Positions 1-12,651 are shown, numbered from the stretch's first letter. The stretch is DNA of 64,000 nucleotides from Onchocerca volvulus (GCA_000499405.2 HG738137.1:5766001-5830000); one strand, 5' to 3'. Numbers and translations are program-made. The notes: a model not told the origin generated them from the sequence alone.

Positions 1-216
1 TATAGAGAACTAAAGAATTTCAACGCGATTTAGATATTTGCGATTACAGCTTCTCGTTATTATTAATCGAAAGTCAAAGAATAGATAACAGTTGAATCTG
101 ATAAGACTAAGAAAGGATATTTTTCTAGTTTTATCCTTTAGTCAGCAATCTTTCTTACTGTATTCCGAAGATTCGAAGAATAAGTCGCATAGAGTTAAAA
201 GTAATGCTGTGCTTAC

Positions 217-933
217 CTCGATTTGAGGATTCACAATTAGTGATTCTTTTCGCTTTGTGCAGCTATCACTGTTTGATCGTTCACCATCAATCCTATGCGG
301 CAAGCAAATACGTATTTCCTGTAGAAAAAAAAAAAATCGGCAAAATTCAAATTTATTTAATCGATCAGGTGCAATCCGCATTGTAATACACAATCAAACG
401 ATGCTTGTAATGGGAGTTATTCACTTCTCGCAAATTCACTTTTAAAAAGTTAACTTAAATTTATGATAATCTTAATGATAATCTGATTCAGTGTATCGTA
501 AAGGTAAAATCTCTTGCAATTCAATTTTATTTATACAAATTAGGCCTATTTGCTATACAAATCTAATACCTTTTAAAACTGCTGGGCTCAATTTTCTCCT
601 ATTTGCTTCAGTATTTAAGAATGCATTTAGAAATCAAAATCTCTTTTAAAATCATACCAAGTGATTGGACCAAAGACCAAAAACAACGCTAACCTGCATC
701 AACTTTTGATGCTTGGTGCGAAGCGCTTCCAGTTGTAGCATTCCTTGTCGAGATGCTTCCAGTCGTTGTTGAATCCGGAACTCCAAATCATCATCACGTT
801 GAGGTGCTAGCAATGAATCCACACTGCTACTCGATGTGTTATTAGAATCGAATGTTCCATTTGTCAATTCATTGCTGGAACTTTTGACAGATGGTACGAC
901 AATTTGAGGAAGTGCTGAATAGCTTATCGACAT
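217..933 (-). CDS. Unrecognised protein, 5' exons only (gene runs off the left edge)
   Basis: Two exons join in phase. Exon 1 (694..933) opens with the ATG at 931-933, codes 80 residues and ends CAG|GTTAGC. Exon 2 (217..318) follows a polypyrimidine-CTACAG acceptor, codes 34 residues and ends GAG|GTAAGC. Residues 1-45 are rich in Ser, Asn and Thr and look disordered. Residues about 49-80 alternate charged and hydrophobic residues (LEFRIQQRLEASRQGML) and could form a coiled coil. Exon 2 is rich in Lys, Arg and Ser. I recognise no domain. I found no further exon between position 1 and 216, so the gene continues beyond the window. The exon pair is well supported by phase and splice sites; the function is unknown. 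Confidence 0.6.
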
Positions 934-3900
934 TCAATTACACTCCAAAAATTCGACTTTTTATTGTCCGATTTTTTCCGATTGATTCAGACAACCTTGA
1001 AATAATGTAATGGAATCTTGATTGAAACAAAGATTCTGGATTTTCTTAGAAACCGCGTACATTCAATCAACGGCCAGAAGAAGTAAAAATTTCATGTCAT
1101 TTTAGAGATTTTGCAATTCATGAGAGCTTTTATTAAGATACATTGTTTAGAGTGACTCAAAAGTAACCACAAGATTTTCTTGAAATACATGCGCTATGTG
1201 TTTCAAGAAAATCATATAGATTCTGAAATCCAACATCTTCTAAAATAAACAAATTTTCGTAAACAAATTTTCCTGTGCGACAATAGTTCATGTCTCCAAA
1301 AAGCTTCAGAAAGAATATTGAAAATAAATATATGATAAATGCTGTATTTTGTAAAATGAAAAAAAAAAAGTAATTCGTAGCGAACAAAATATTTTAAGAA
1401 TCAAATGTAATTTAAAACAATTTTCATAAAGCAAACAAAGAAATTAAGAAAATTGTTTCTTTTTTTTGATAAGTGCAAATTGGATATATTAATAAGCTAT
1501 TAACTAATAGCCTTATCAAAACTTACACCTCTAAGGAACTGATTTGATAACAAATAAACTTTATGGAATGTAAAATTCTATTAAAGAATCTTGTAAAATC
1601 ATCACAAATTTAAATTTGAAAATGTAATGAATTTTTCTCACCCATTCCACTTATTTAATTTGTAAGCATAACTTTAAAAATGATCTCTATTCTAAAAAAT
1701 GATAAGACTAATTTTACTTAAACGATATGGATTATAAAACTAATCGAATTCTCAGAAACAGATATTTCGACGTTGGAATAAACTTGAAAGTTGCTATCAA
1801 CGAAAAGAAAAATGAAAATTATTTTATCTTGAATGGATTATTTTTCATCTGACAAAGATATCATTTATAAAAATATCACAAAGATATCATAACATTAACG
1901 ATTATTATTGTGATTCGAATCAAAGAGAAATTCTAAGCGTGAAACTTGGTGGAAAGCCTTTTTCCAGAGAAGAAGTCTTTAAAATAAAATTTGTTCTTTT
2001 GTTAAGTGAATGAATGATCTATTAATTACTCGCGGAAAATTTGGTAAAAGAATTTAATGTACTATGAATTCATATCTTATTCTGAAATTTCCATAGTTAT
2101 TTCAAATGCAGTGAAATAATTCATTGGTCAGCAAAACTCTGAAACGTCTTTCAAACTAAAAACTCGTTTGTAAACAGATCTGAATTTCTCGCAAATTAAG
2201 GAATTCCATCAGTGATTATAAGAACTTGTCAACTTTAATATTACTGCTGATGAAATAACGAACGAATCAGAGAACTCTTTATTATTACCTAAAACTATGC
2301 ATCATTCAAACAAATCGGATTAAATTCCAATCGCAATAATAAATTACTGATTATACGAGATGCAAAATCGCCTCATGATTGCTGTAATAGTCATTTTACA
2401 TAGCAATATCCTCCTCATTTGCTTAAGGATATATTGTATCATTTTCGACATTGTTTTATCATTTTATCAGATCATTTATAACTGGCATAGCAAAAATTAG
2501 AAGTTATATTTATCAAACTACAATAATTATATAGTAATTTGTTCCTAGCTCATATGGAATTTATGGATGAGCTAATACTAGCAATTAATATCATTAATAA
2601 ATGATGATAAGCTCTTTTGAAGGAGATGGTAGAGATTTGTGGTTGTAGGGCGAATGTGACACCAATCGTGTGACATCAACTTTTCTAATTTCCAAATATA
2701 TTAGAATGGATAACAGAACAGGTAAATTGAAAAGAAGAATGTCAAAATCAAGATATTGCTTATATTAACATAATATAATTTAATTTGCGTTAACAGCGAA
2801 TTTCCGGTTCCGTGAATTAAAATTTACATCAAAATATGAGCCAACCAATTAAAATTTTCTGAGAAATACTATTATTTCAGAAGGCATTGGCTAATTAGCT
2901 TATCAATTCTTTACCGAGAACTATGAGAAATAAGAATTGCGTTTAGGTTTCATAATGAAATTTTCGGTTTAAAAAATAAATTGGCAGCAAGTTGCAATGG
3001 AAGAATTTCAAATTGTACTTAATGTTTAACGATAAATTATCGATCGTTTGTTGATCTTAATGTATGCTCTGCAATCACACGAAAATCATTGTTTTCATTT
3101 TGTTCAACATTTTTTATATCTTCTAAAGTTGCTATCTCTTCCACATCTCCACACTTTTAATTTATAACAAGTATTGAATTACTATAATTGGAAATTCAAA
3201 CGAACAAATATGGATTTGAAGTATTTCTATAGATTGCAGCTAGTATTTGTAATAATCAATGAAGCATTAATAAATACAAGTATGAATTTCATTAAGAAAA
3301 GAAACCAATGTCAATTAAGATAATTATTGATCATTCCTAAAATAATTAAAGTTAATTATGCGAATTTTTCCCAACAAAATGTAAATAATAGTGGTTCCCA
3401 ACAATTTAATCTTATCATTGCGTTTACTTTTCCTTAGATTCTAGTCATTTTATTTATTGCAAATTTTTTAAAAAACTGATTTTGAAAAAAAAAAAGTTAA
3501 AAAAAACAATATCTTTGTATTATTTATTCAAAATAGAAGCGATCATGATTATGATAACATAGTAAATGATACGATTACGTAACGAATAAGCATTTTAACA
3601 AGACTAAATTATTATGGCTATGATTAAGCATCAAAAATCTATAATTTTTGCGACGATTTCGAATATTAACAAAAAAAACAAATAAAATTTCTATCGAAAA
3701 TACCAAAACTGGAAAAAACGTGATTCATATAGGATCGAAATTTTAAAAAATAGAATTGGAAACGAAACAAGTTTAGGTTCACCAACCCATTTTCATGGAA
3801 TTTTGAGTATATTAGGTATTAGTCGTAGAATGCACCACACTACAACAAACATGCTAATGATCCTATATAGTTCATTAACAAACTATGCATATTCTGAAAA

Positions 3901-4427
3901 ATTAGCAGTGCTATTTAATTCATAGTAAGCTTTTAATTTCAAATATTTTCACTTTTAATTTTCAAATATACTTATTAGTCAGTTGAAGAGCTAAATGATT
4001 AATCATCTCTTTTTTCGGAAATTCTTGAAAATTTTAATAAAACGGAATAGTTCTTGGAAGTAAATATGTTTTCTGACGGATTCGGGAAGTGGGAGAGTGG
4101 AGAGAATTACTTGCGTTTGAAACTTCTAAAAAGTAAACAACAATGAATTTCAGTAAAGAAAGCAGAAAAAATTCCTGAAACAAAAGTAAATTTTCTCAGC
4201 ATTTCTTCAGAATCATTAGAATGAAAAGAAAAATCTACATTTAAGAAAATAAATGAATTTTTTCATAAAATACATTATGAGTAATGACAAAATCAAACTA
4301 ATAGAAAGATAAGTAAAACAAATTTCTATCAAAATATACAAAATTTGCAGTCTGTGATAGAAGAGAAATTCAGAAGTTATGATTTAAAACATTTGTTGAA
4401 ATATCGCAAAAGATGAATAGAGCAATG
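934..4427. other. Gene-poor AT-rich stretch
   Basis: I see no convincing exon on either strand. It is very AT-rich with many short A and T runs. It would hold the promoter of the minus-strand gene starting at 933. A minus-strand open frame at 1157..1387 is mostly AT-rich filler and I could not attach splice-linked neighbours to it. Confidence 0.5.
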
Positions 4428-4548
4428 GTGTGAAGTTCAAAAAAAGAAAACCATAGCTAAGCAAACATTTCGAAAATATTTTTGAAATATGATATTTTCG
4501 ATTTGTTTACTTAGTTGTGGTTTTCTCTTTGGATTTGAAACTTTTCAC
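4428..4548. repeat. Imperfect inverted repeat (long hairpin)
   Basis: The left arm begins GTGTGAAGTTC at 4428 and the right arm ends GAAACTTTTCAC at 4548. Reversed and complemented, the right arm follows the left through shared blocks such as GAAAACCA, CTAAG, AAACA and CGAAAATAT, giving about 50 paired positions per arm with mismatches and small bulges, and a short AT-rich loop near 4487. It could be a small inverted-repeat element or a transcribed hairpin. It is longer than a typical microRNA precursor and I see no transposase. Confidence 0.7.
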
Positions 4549-4974
4549 AGTAGAAGTTAACAAAATACAATAAGCATAAGGAAATAGTTATCCATTTATC
4601 TATAAGCACTGATTGATACGTCATTTCAGAGAAAATCATTTCGTTACCGATCGATTCAGTGCCAAAAAAGCAATCATTCGATTCTCTCTTCTGGGAAAAA
4701 AGGAAAAAATGAAGAATTTATAGTATACTGTTATCAGATAAGAGATAAGGGATGGAATGAATTGATAGCAAGAATGATAGATTAATATCACCAACATGTG
4801 ACAATGTCACAAAATGACGAAATTACATAAAACCTGAAATAAGTTGAAGCATCGCTTTGTTCGCTTCAAAGAGAGCCATTCTTACGAATATATTTGAAGT
4901 GATATGATGATACGATATGATGAAAATAGTATAAATATTCCAAACAAACGTGGAAATTTCAACCTACCTTGATA

Positions 4975-5025
4975 TGTGTATGTGCGTGTATGTGTGTATG
5001 TGTGTGTATGTGTGTGTATGTGTAG
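4975..5025. repeat. (TG)n/(TGTA)n microsatellite
   Basis: About 50 bases of alternating TG with regular TGTATG interruptions. It lies just downstream (minus sense) of the candidate stop codon at 5047. Confidence 0.9.
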
Positions 5026-5046
5026 GTGGATAATTTAGAACAGATC

Positions 5047-5488
5047 TCAACGGGGTGGCACCATCTTCTCCAACATTTCTTTCTTAGACATCAAGGTCGC
5101 CTGCCGACTGATATAACGTTTCACCCCACAAAATGAGTTCTAAATTACATTCCAAATCTCCGCCTTTATACGAAAGTTACATTTTCCTTTGTTTGGAATT
5201 TCCGGGAATTTTTGGAATTTAAAAATAAACGAAAGTAAAAACATTTTATTACAGTGTATTTTTTCAATAAAATAGAAAAAAAAAACCGCTTTTGGATTGA
5301 AAATCAATTATATTTCTTTTAAAATTTTTTGACAAATTTTTTAGAAGATTTTGTGAAAAATTCATTTTTCTCAATATAGCCAGAATCAAAACAAATTAAA
5401 GGTTTTTTGGTACCAACCATTCCTCTTTCTCAAATTTTTCTTCGTTTAAATTTTCAGTAGAATTTAGTTCTTTGAAGATACTTTTTTT
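5047..5488 (-). CDS. Candidate terminal exons of an unrecognised gene
   Basis: Two minus-strand exons fit together in frame. Exon 5414..5488 follows a strong acceptor (TTTTCTTTTTTAG), codes 25 residues (starts KKSIFKELN, ends EKEEWL) and ends at TTG|GTACCA. Exon 5047..5139 follows AATTTAG, codes 30 residues (starts NSFCGVKRYISRQ, ends MLEKMVPPR) and stops at TGA. Both are charged and look like real protein. More coding-like pieces lie upstream: 6145..6280 (contains VVRRIFDSFHLDF, ends AT|GTAAGA) and segments within 5750-6044, but I could not connect these without stops. The gene may therefore be longer, with badly placed exons in my reading, or its 5' half may be decayed. I recognise no family. 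Confidence 0.4.
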
Positions 5489-6736
5489 CTAAAAAAGAAA
5501 ACAGTATAGACTGTATGCCGAATATTATTATTTTATTGTTATATCACTAATCATTCAATAAATTTATTACTAATAACAGATATGTGTAAAAAGGAACTAA
5601 CGGAAGAATTTTCATGGATGACTAGAAATTTAATCCATAGAATTCTATTAATTTGAAGATTCCATGATACCTAACTTCAACCAACTTTTAATTTTATTTA
5701 TTCATTTATTTTTTGCAGAACTTTGATAAAATAATAAAATTAGCTCTTATTCAGCACGACGAAAACTTCTTTTCAGCTTCAATGATCCATAAATTTCTCA
5801 TTTTGGTTGCACTCTGCAATGAATGCGAACACGTCAGAATTCCTTCGATTATGCGATGAACTAAAGAAACAAATATAAAAGTTGAATGGCCAAGATCTCT
5901 GATTTTAGCCAAAAAGGAACGACACGGCCTGGATGAGTTCAATGAATGCTTTTCCTGAAATACGTTATTACAACGGTAAATTACTATTAACAGGGTAATC
6001 TGATGCACTTGAGAGAGTTAATTCGAGACGTGATTGAACAAATTCTATAGAAAAGTAAAATAGAAATCAATGTACGAGAAGTTCCGAAAATGCTGGAATT
6101 GCAGTGATTAGATGCGATGTGAAAGTTTTAAAAAATGCTCTTACATTCTCTTCACATGCAAATCCATCCTTTGTATTGCTTTTCGAGTAAGAAAGTCGAG
6201 ATGGAACGAATCGAATATTCGACGAACAACTAACTCTTTTTCGCCATTTTCTATCTCCTTTGAATTATTTCCTCCAAACGCTGCAGTTAGTTATTCGTCA
6301 CAACACGCAGTTCGTGTTGCACTGCCTGTTGCATGCAAAAATTGCAATCGAAATGCACGAATTAATATCGGTTTGCTAATTTTCTAGTTATTCACTTGGT
6401 GGAGATGACATTCAGGTCATGGCAAGGTCCTTTTTTTGTTTTCTACTCCTTTTGACAGTTTTTCGCTTTCTACCTTGTCATAATGCCATAAATCTCTGAA
6501 CATTTCCGTGTCCTTCTATTGCTCGCAATCTTTGGCATGTCTCTAATCATAACTCTTCGAAATTTTACTTATTTTTATCAGAATTTTTATCAAGTGTTAT
6601 CACAGCATCCATTTTATCTCAGCGTTATATCATTTGTGCATCGTTCCTTCAACTTTCTCTATTTCTTCATATCTCTTCAAGCATTTTTTATTTATCAATT
6701 TCGTTTTTTAATAAGTGAAAGTTTTATGAACTATAA

Positions 6737-6744
6737 TATTTCAG
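6737..6744 (+). promoter_or_regulatory. Likely spliced-leader acceptor for the TMEM14 gene
   Basis: ATATTTCAG-type acceptor ending at 6744, eight bases before the ATG at 6753. No upstream in-frame coding exon is visible, so cis-splicing is less likely than trans-splicing. This is inference from motif and position. Confidence 0.6.
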
Positions 6745-6752
6745 GTGTGACT

Positions 6753-8967
6753 ATGAGCGACTTGGTAGGTCTCGCTTATGCGGGTATTATCATAGCTGGC
6801 GGTTTGTTTGGCTATTTCAAAGCAGGTTCTGATGTCTCTTCGATTATTACTACATCATTATGATTATTAGCAGTTAATTGATCTTTCGAATTACTCAAAT
6901 CTTTGTGACCGTTTTATTTATATACAAAATCGCGGTAGTTTAGTCTAAGCAGCAGGGAAATTCGATTGAGACAAAAAATGAACTGTTCTTTTTTGTTCAG
7001 GTAGTACCATGTCGTTGACAGCTGGACTTGGTTTTGGAAGTGTTGCAGGTTTAGCAGCTTATTTCAACAACAATCCAGTACTTTTAGGTAAATTTTTCAG
7101 TTTCATTAATTGTATTTTGCGCATCGAATTGTCAACGTTAAGATTGGAAAAGTTTTATAAGAAGCCCTAGAAATCTGAATAGCTATGACTTCAAGATAAG
7201 ACCTTCTAAAGGAAAAATTTTCCATTGGAGAATTATTGTGTTTTCGTAATTCACCTTTCAATTTGATGATTATATTTTATCCAACATAAGGCAAACATGA
7301 AGTATTATCGAGATAAAATAAATTGCTGTACGGTTCTATTAGTTCATCAGCTGAGTTAATCACATGAATTTTTAGACATTGCTTTTCAACAGTTAAATAT
7401 AATCACTATTCTTATGTCTCATTTCATGATCTTCTCTACATTACTGTCATACTTTTAATATGTTTTGCAGTCGTTAGTTCTGGTCTTGCACTGATAATGG
7501 GCATTCGTTTCATTTATTCTGGTAAAATTATGCCTGCTGGAATAGTTGCAGTATTAAGGTAAGTCTCTCTTCATTTTCGTACGTATTTATTGTATGCATT
7601 TCTATCGCTTACCTTCACGTCATAAATTTCATATCAACTGCTTATTTTTTTATTTTTAAGTGACAGTTTAATGCAAAAGTAAATGCGCCTTCAAGCCATG
7701 AATTTCAAAATTTCAAAACTCTTGTCCAAACACGTCTTAATTAACTGAAGTAAGAACTATAAGAATTAGCAGCTTTTGCAAACAAAAAAAAAATTTGCCT
7801 ATTGTTAGCACAGAAACCGTGGTTTGAAATCCGACAGACTCTTGGAATGCATTTTCCGCACCTATTGGTCGTAGAAACATTTTCAATGCAAAATGATATT
7901 GAGATGTTTAAAAAAGTAATAGTTGATTAGTGAGAAGTCCGATGAATGGAAAAAAAATCGCAGTCGTCGTAGTTCGGTCAGTTCAACTTCCGAAAAGTTG
8001 GATTTCTAATGTGTAATCGAACAATGTTGTAAAGAAAACCGAATCCTTTTCCTTGATGAATGCAAATCGAAGTCAGTTCATCGATTTGTTAGGCATACTT
8101 AGATGTAATGTTTTCATCTGGACTCAAGAATCTGTGATGGCATCGAGCTACTGAATAATGATCTTGAATTTTTTTCACTCGAAATTCGATTTCTGTTGCT
8201 TCTTCCAATCATAAGAAAGTCGTGTTGTACATAATTTATTCTTATCGCACATCACAAATCAATCGCCAAGTGATCCGTACTGTTGTTCAGATCGAAGAGA
8301 CTTTTAAAACGATAATTATCGGTTAGCTGAATGGGAAGTTGAATTTCTTTCGCAGTTTCTCTTCTAGTTATTAAAAGATCAGCTTCGATGATTGCTCTTA
8401 ATTGGTCGATGTGAACTTTCGATGAACGACCTCTACATTTTCCATCCTCGAGATTTTCGTCTCCTTCACGAAACACTGCATTATATATGTATTAACAACC
8501 TCTAAACAAATGTGTTATTGATATTCTGCGTCTGTCTCCGTTCTTTTATAGCTAATTTTGAACTCAAGTGAAAAAATTACTCTCATTTCCTGTGTGTCGT
8601 ATCATTCATTAGCCAAAAATAAATTTGAAATAAACAATAAATTATTCATCGGCAGCGTGTTTTTTGTTTTTTCTGTAAAAATCCACTTATAATAAGGCTT
8701 TCTTTTCCTGAAAATTAGTAATAAATCACTAAAAAAAGAATACAGAGAACGAATATGCATTCAAATGATATATATTATAGTTAGAGAGAGAGAATGTTTC
8801 TCTAAAAAGAAAAAATTATATTGTTCAACAATTACTTTTGCATTAACTTAATGTTATTTTCTCTTCCTTGTCAAACTGAATCAACTTTTAGCATTGGTAT
8901 GATAATTCGTTGCCTCCTGCGTTATTCAATGAGGGAGTCTGCCGATGATGCACCTCGTACTGTGTAA
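6753..8967 (+). CDS. TMEM14: TMEM14 family small membrane protein
   Basis: Four exons (6753..6825, 7001..7087, 7471..7558, 8892..8967) join in phase to a 107-residue protein, the usual size for this family. The sequence shows the family's Gly- and Ala-rich helices: LVGLAYAGIIIAGGLFGYFKAG near the start (residues about 4-25, GYFKAG matching the family's GYxKAGS turn), TAGLGFGSVAGLAAYF (about 32-48), then a third hydrophobic segment around SSGLALIMGIRFIYSGKIMP and a fourth near the C-terminus. In animals TMEM14 proteins are multi-pass mitochondrial or secretory-pathway membrane proteins; TMEM14C is implicated in porphyrin movement for haem synthesis. Which paralogue this matches cannot be told here. 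Borders are canonical (CAG|GTTCTG, TTAG|GTAAAT, AAG|GTAAGT). Intron 3 carries a decayed mariner. It is the only confident plus-strand protein gene in the window. Confidence 0.9.
7690..8482 (-). mobile_element. Decayed mariner transposon (cecropia/Hsmar1-like), in intron 3 of TMEM14
   Basis: On the minus strand, 8252..8476 encodes a recognisable mariner transposase N-terminal piece: REGDENLEDGKCRGRSSKV followed by DQLRAIIEADLL matches the Hsmar1/SETMAR helix-turn-helix region (GDExLED...GRPS...DQLRAIIEADP). Further minus-sense sequence (8240-7690) resembles the catalytic and C-terminal parts in shifting frames, with stops, including a TCDEKW-like block near 8230 and the NARPH region near 8030-7990. 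It cannot make a working transposase. A second copy lies at 35689-36210. I did not find clear terminal inverted repeats. Confidence 0.8.
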
Positions 8968-9263
8968 TTTTGACAAAATCTTTTACCGAATGGCATTTTA
9001 ATAAGTTTTTCGCAAATTCATTGATTATTCTTTCATGAACAGTACCCTCCATTTTGCTATAATGCAAAATTTATAAACTTTTTTTATATTCTAAACTGTT
9101 AGCTTGGAGCTATATATATTATTAGTAACTTTTACGAAATTCTTTAAGCTTTGCTTATTTTTATAAGTTTCATAAAAAAATCAGTTCTAGAATTATTCCA
9201 TTTTCCATTCAGTACTACTCCTCCAAGATTTGCTTTTCTTCTTTTAACTCGTAAGAGCATTTG

Positions 9264-9661
9264 TCAAGTCCTACCATTAAAAAGCGCAATCCTGATACTT
9301 TTCAGATTGTTTATTGTTGTTGTATATCTTCCCAAACTACATTGTTCATATTAGTAAAGATTCCAGCTGTTTTCTAATTTGTTTCTGAAGACAAATCATT
9401 TATTTTCCCGTGTACATTGTTAATACATTCGAAACTAACATTTAATAAAAATGAAAAACTATATTCTGAATAATCTAACGTAGAAGAAACTAGCAATAAT
9501 CCATAATTCTACCAATATAGTAGAAACTTACTTCTTATAGCATTCAGCGACAATCGTTACCGCTGGTAGCCTACACGCTCTCTTAAGACAAGCTTTCAAA
9601 CTGAATTACAGAGTTGTTTCACAAACCAAAAACAAAGATCATACGGCAAATCAACCATCAT
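9264..9661 (-). CDS. Possible tiny spliced protein-coding gene (37 residues)
   Basis: Three small minus-strand exons join in phase: 9645..9661 (MMVDL plus two bases, donor CC|GTATGA), 9532..9600 (acceptor CTGTAATTCAG, codes LKACLKRACRLPAVTIVAEC and YKK, strong donor AA|GTAAGT) and 9264..9291 (acceptor AGTATCAG, ends in TGA). The middle exon has good splice sites and a protein-like mix with two Cys-rich basic turns, but its neighbours are so short that their choice may be chance. It lies about 0.7 kb downstream of GBA2 on the same strand, so it could be a downstream operon gene or an alternative 3' exon set. No family recognised. Confidence 0.3.
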
Positions 9662-10389
9662 TAATAGTTTATTTCAAGGAATCCGAACAAGTCGCAAAGT
9701 CCAATTTTAAAATTTCGATTTTCTTTTTTAGAAAGAACTACTAAGAAACAAAAAGTTGGCAAAGGATACATGTAAACAAGTAATGTTGCTAGTTTTTGAG
9801 ACTAGGCATTAATTAAATAATCAACTCTGCAAGATAATATCATGATAGTAAATGTATTTAGTTTTTTTTTTTTTTTTTTTTTGCTAAGTCAAGAAATTTC
9901 GACATGGTTACTCTCTCAAGATAAAAACATTGTTAAAATATATGGATATTATTAAAGAGAATAAAAATACATTTGAGTTATAACATCACAACCAGTTTAC
10001 ACTCTACTCATTGGATTATTCTTCTATCAAGCTCGAAATAAATAGAATATTTTCATTAAATCTTCAGTGTAGAAAAAAGAACTTAAGGAAATTTTTTGTC
10101 AGAAATGCTTAGAAGACAGAACTTATACTCAGGAAATTTATCTTTCATGGTTCGTCTTCTCCTTGGATCTGTTAATATGGTTTTGAATTCAAATTGTTTC
10201 CATTGAGATGATATTCTAGATCAGGCAAATTGTTTGGAATTTTTTAAAAAAATGATGACTTCACAAGAGAATAAAATTTAAAGCCTCTATGCAATTATGC
10301 AATTTCGCGAAAACTTTAAACAAAGTAAGTACTTTCTGAAACGCTGAAAATTTTCGGACTTAGAACTGTATTTGATTTTATTCTTTATA
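9662..10389. repeat. Intergenic stretch with a poly-T run (9862-9882)
   Basis: No gene seen. It contains 21 consecutive T at 9862-9882 and otherwise AT-rich sequence between the GBA2 stop codon and the tiny candidate gene. Confidence 0.6.
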
Positions 10390-12651
10390 TCATTTACCTT
10401 TTTCTTCAATTTCTGATGACAAAATTTTTCCAAATTCCAATGGAGTACCAGTAGAAATATGGTTCAAAACGATCGAACCACGCTCGAAAACCTTAAACTG
10501 CCTCAGCAAAGTCCACTGAATTGCCCAAATACTCAACGGTCGCATATAACCAATTGCACGATAGAAACGGTCTTCGTAAATAGCTTCAGGAGTCTGATAC
10601 TGTAAACCAAAACGATTGTAACATGCATCGTAACAACCCCATGCTGTATCAAAACCACGTTGAATATCACCCTGTAAAAGAATTTATAAATTTAAGTACT
10701 GTAAGGAAAATTTGAAAATTAAAATAGTACGATGAATGATTGCTAAAATTTCAATGAAATCTTGACAAGACAAAAATTTTTTAAATTTAGAGTACTGAGT
10801 ATGTTTTATGTGAATCAGGCGCAAAAATATGCGTCAATATAATATATATATATATATCCATAAAAACAAAACTTTACATAGCCAAAAAGAGATATTTTCA
10901 AAAAATCAAAATTTCGCTTTTGCATATCCTTATTACAAGAATAAAATCAGAAATTGAATAAGAGAAATTCACATGTATTACTTAACTGATAAGTATTTAA
11001 AAATACCTGCTGCATAAATGATGCTGCTAGCGCATAAGTTACACCAACCCACATTTCATCTGCTTGCAAATGTCGTCTTTCAATAGTACCATCCTTCCTC
11101 ATTCCATTTACAGCTCCCAAGCGTCCGCCCGCAAAGTTCAATACATTTGAATTGTAGATTTGATCAAGTGCTGATTTCACATGTGATAATGGCAAGAGCT
11201 ATAACGGCAAAGCGAATACGAAGAAAATTTTTGAAGAGATTTGAAATTAGAATTAAGTTACAATAAGTCGACAAACACTAAATTTTAAAATTCTCTCTTT
11301 TTACTTTATATTTTCAAAACCAAAAAAAAATCAGTAAAACTTCTTTAATAGTACTCAGTGAGCTATTTTCGACGGATTCAGCAAGAGAAGGATAAAGATA
11401 TTCAATCTTTAAAGAGAAATTCTAACTATATTGTTTCTCATTTCAACTAGGGAATCAAAATGTTTGAAGTGTTTTATACTAATTTTTATATTAATAATAA
11501 TGGAAAATATGGGCATATAAAGGAGAAAATTTTTTTCATTAATTACAGCTAATTCTTTATATCATCTACATTTTATAATCTAAAAAAAAAGAAAAAAAAA
11601 ACCAAAAGTAATTTTACTTCCAAAAACTGCTATTCTTACGTTATGCGCAATTTCTGATGAAACGGACATCAAAAACCAATTGCCACAAAGTTGATCAGCC
11701 ATAATCGTTTTGGCACTTTCTGATCGTTCATCAAAATTATAATATTCACCATTCCATAATTTTTCTTCAAATACATCTCGTGCTCTCGACAAAAGTTCAG
11801 TGTACAAATTCGCGCTCTTCACATCATCGATTTCACTAGCAAGTGATGCTGCTGCTCGCAATGAAGCCAGCCACAGACATCCACAATAAGCGCTGGAGAA
11901 TCAATAAACTCTTTAAGTATAATTTTGAAGCAAAGTTGATCCATACATACTACCAGTAACCTTTTAAACTCTTTTCATTCAATTTTCTATGGAAATAATT
12001 TATTATAATTTTTGCAATATTGTCATACCTTACACCATCCATTTTCCAAGCATCGTATGTTTGATCAGCGGTGCCAGAATTTTCGATCATACCATCATCG
12101 TCTTGATCCCAGCATATCTGAGCCTCAGATATTAGATGCTTGATAGTAGGCCATACTTTTTCCAAAAATCTGCGAAGGAAATATGCATTTAAATTTTTTA
12201 AAATAGAAATTTGAACAGTTTAAATGGCAATAATAAGCACTATCACTCAAAGAACATGAATTAAAACAACGGTGAAAAAGTTTCGAAGTATATACGCTGC
12301 CCTTTATCTTGATTGAGTGTACAGAAATAATCCCGACAACACAACAAAATGAATTTCAAATTAAGATCCTTCCATTTGCCTGTATCATGGAACACATATG
12401 AGTTGGTGTGTAACCATGGCTCAACTGCTGTAAAACGAATGTTAGTGAAAAAGCTATCATCATTTTTTGATAATGCTTTCAATTCTTTTTAAACAAAAAC
12501 ATTTATAAAAAACTATTCTTAAAAATTCAATACTTAATAAAATCGAAGAAAGGAAAAACTTCATGCCTGAAATTAAAACATATTGCTTCAATTTTTAGCA
12601 CATTTAGATTAGAATGTCAATTGAAAAAGCAGTTAGTTGTATTAAAAAAAA

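Noticed and set aside
1157..1387. Minus-strand 76-codon open frame
   Set aside because: Its first half is AT-rich filler around a poly-T tract, and no in-phase neighbouring exon was found.
4829..4879. Minus-strand MALFEANKAMLQLISG before a GTTTTA donor
   Set aside because: Too short, weak donor, and no downstream exon in phase was found.
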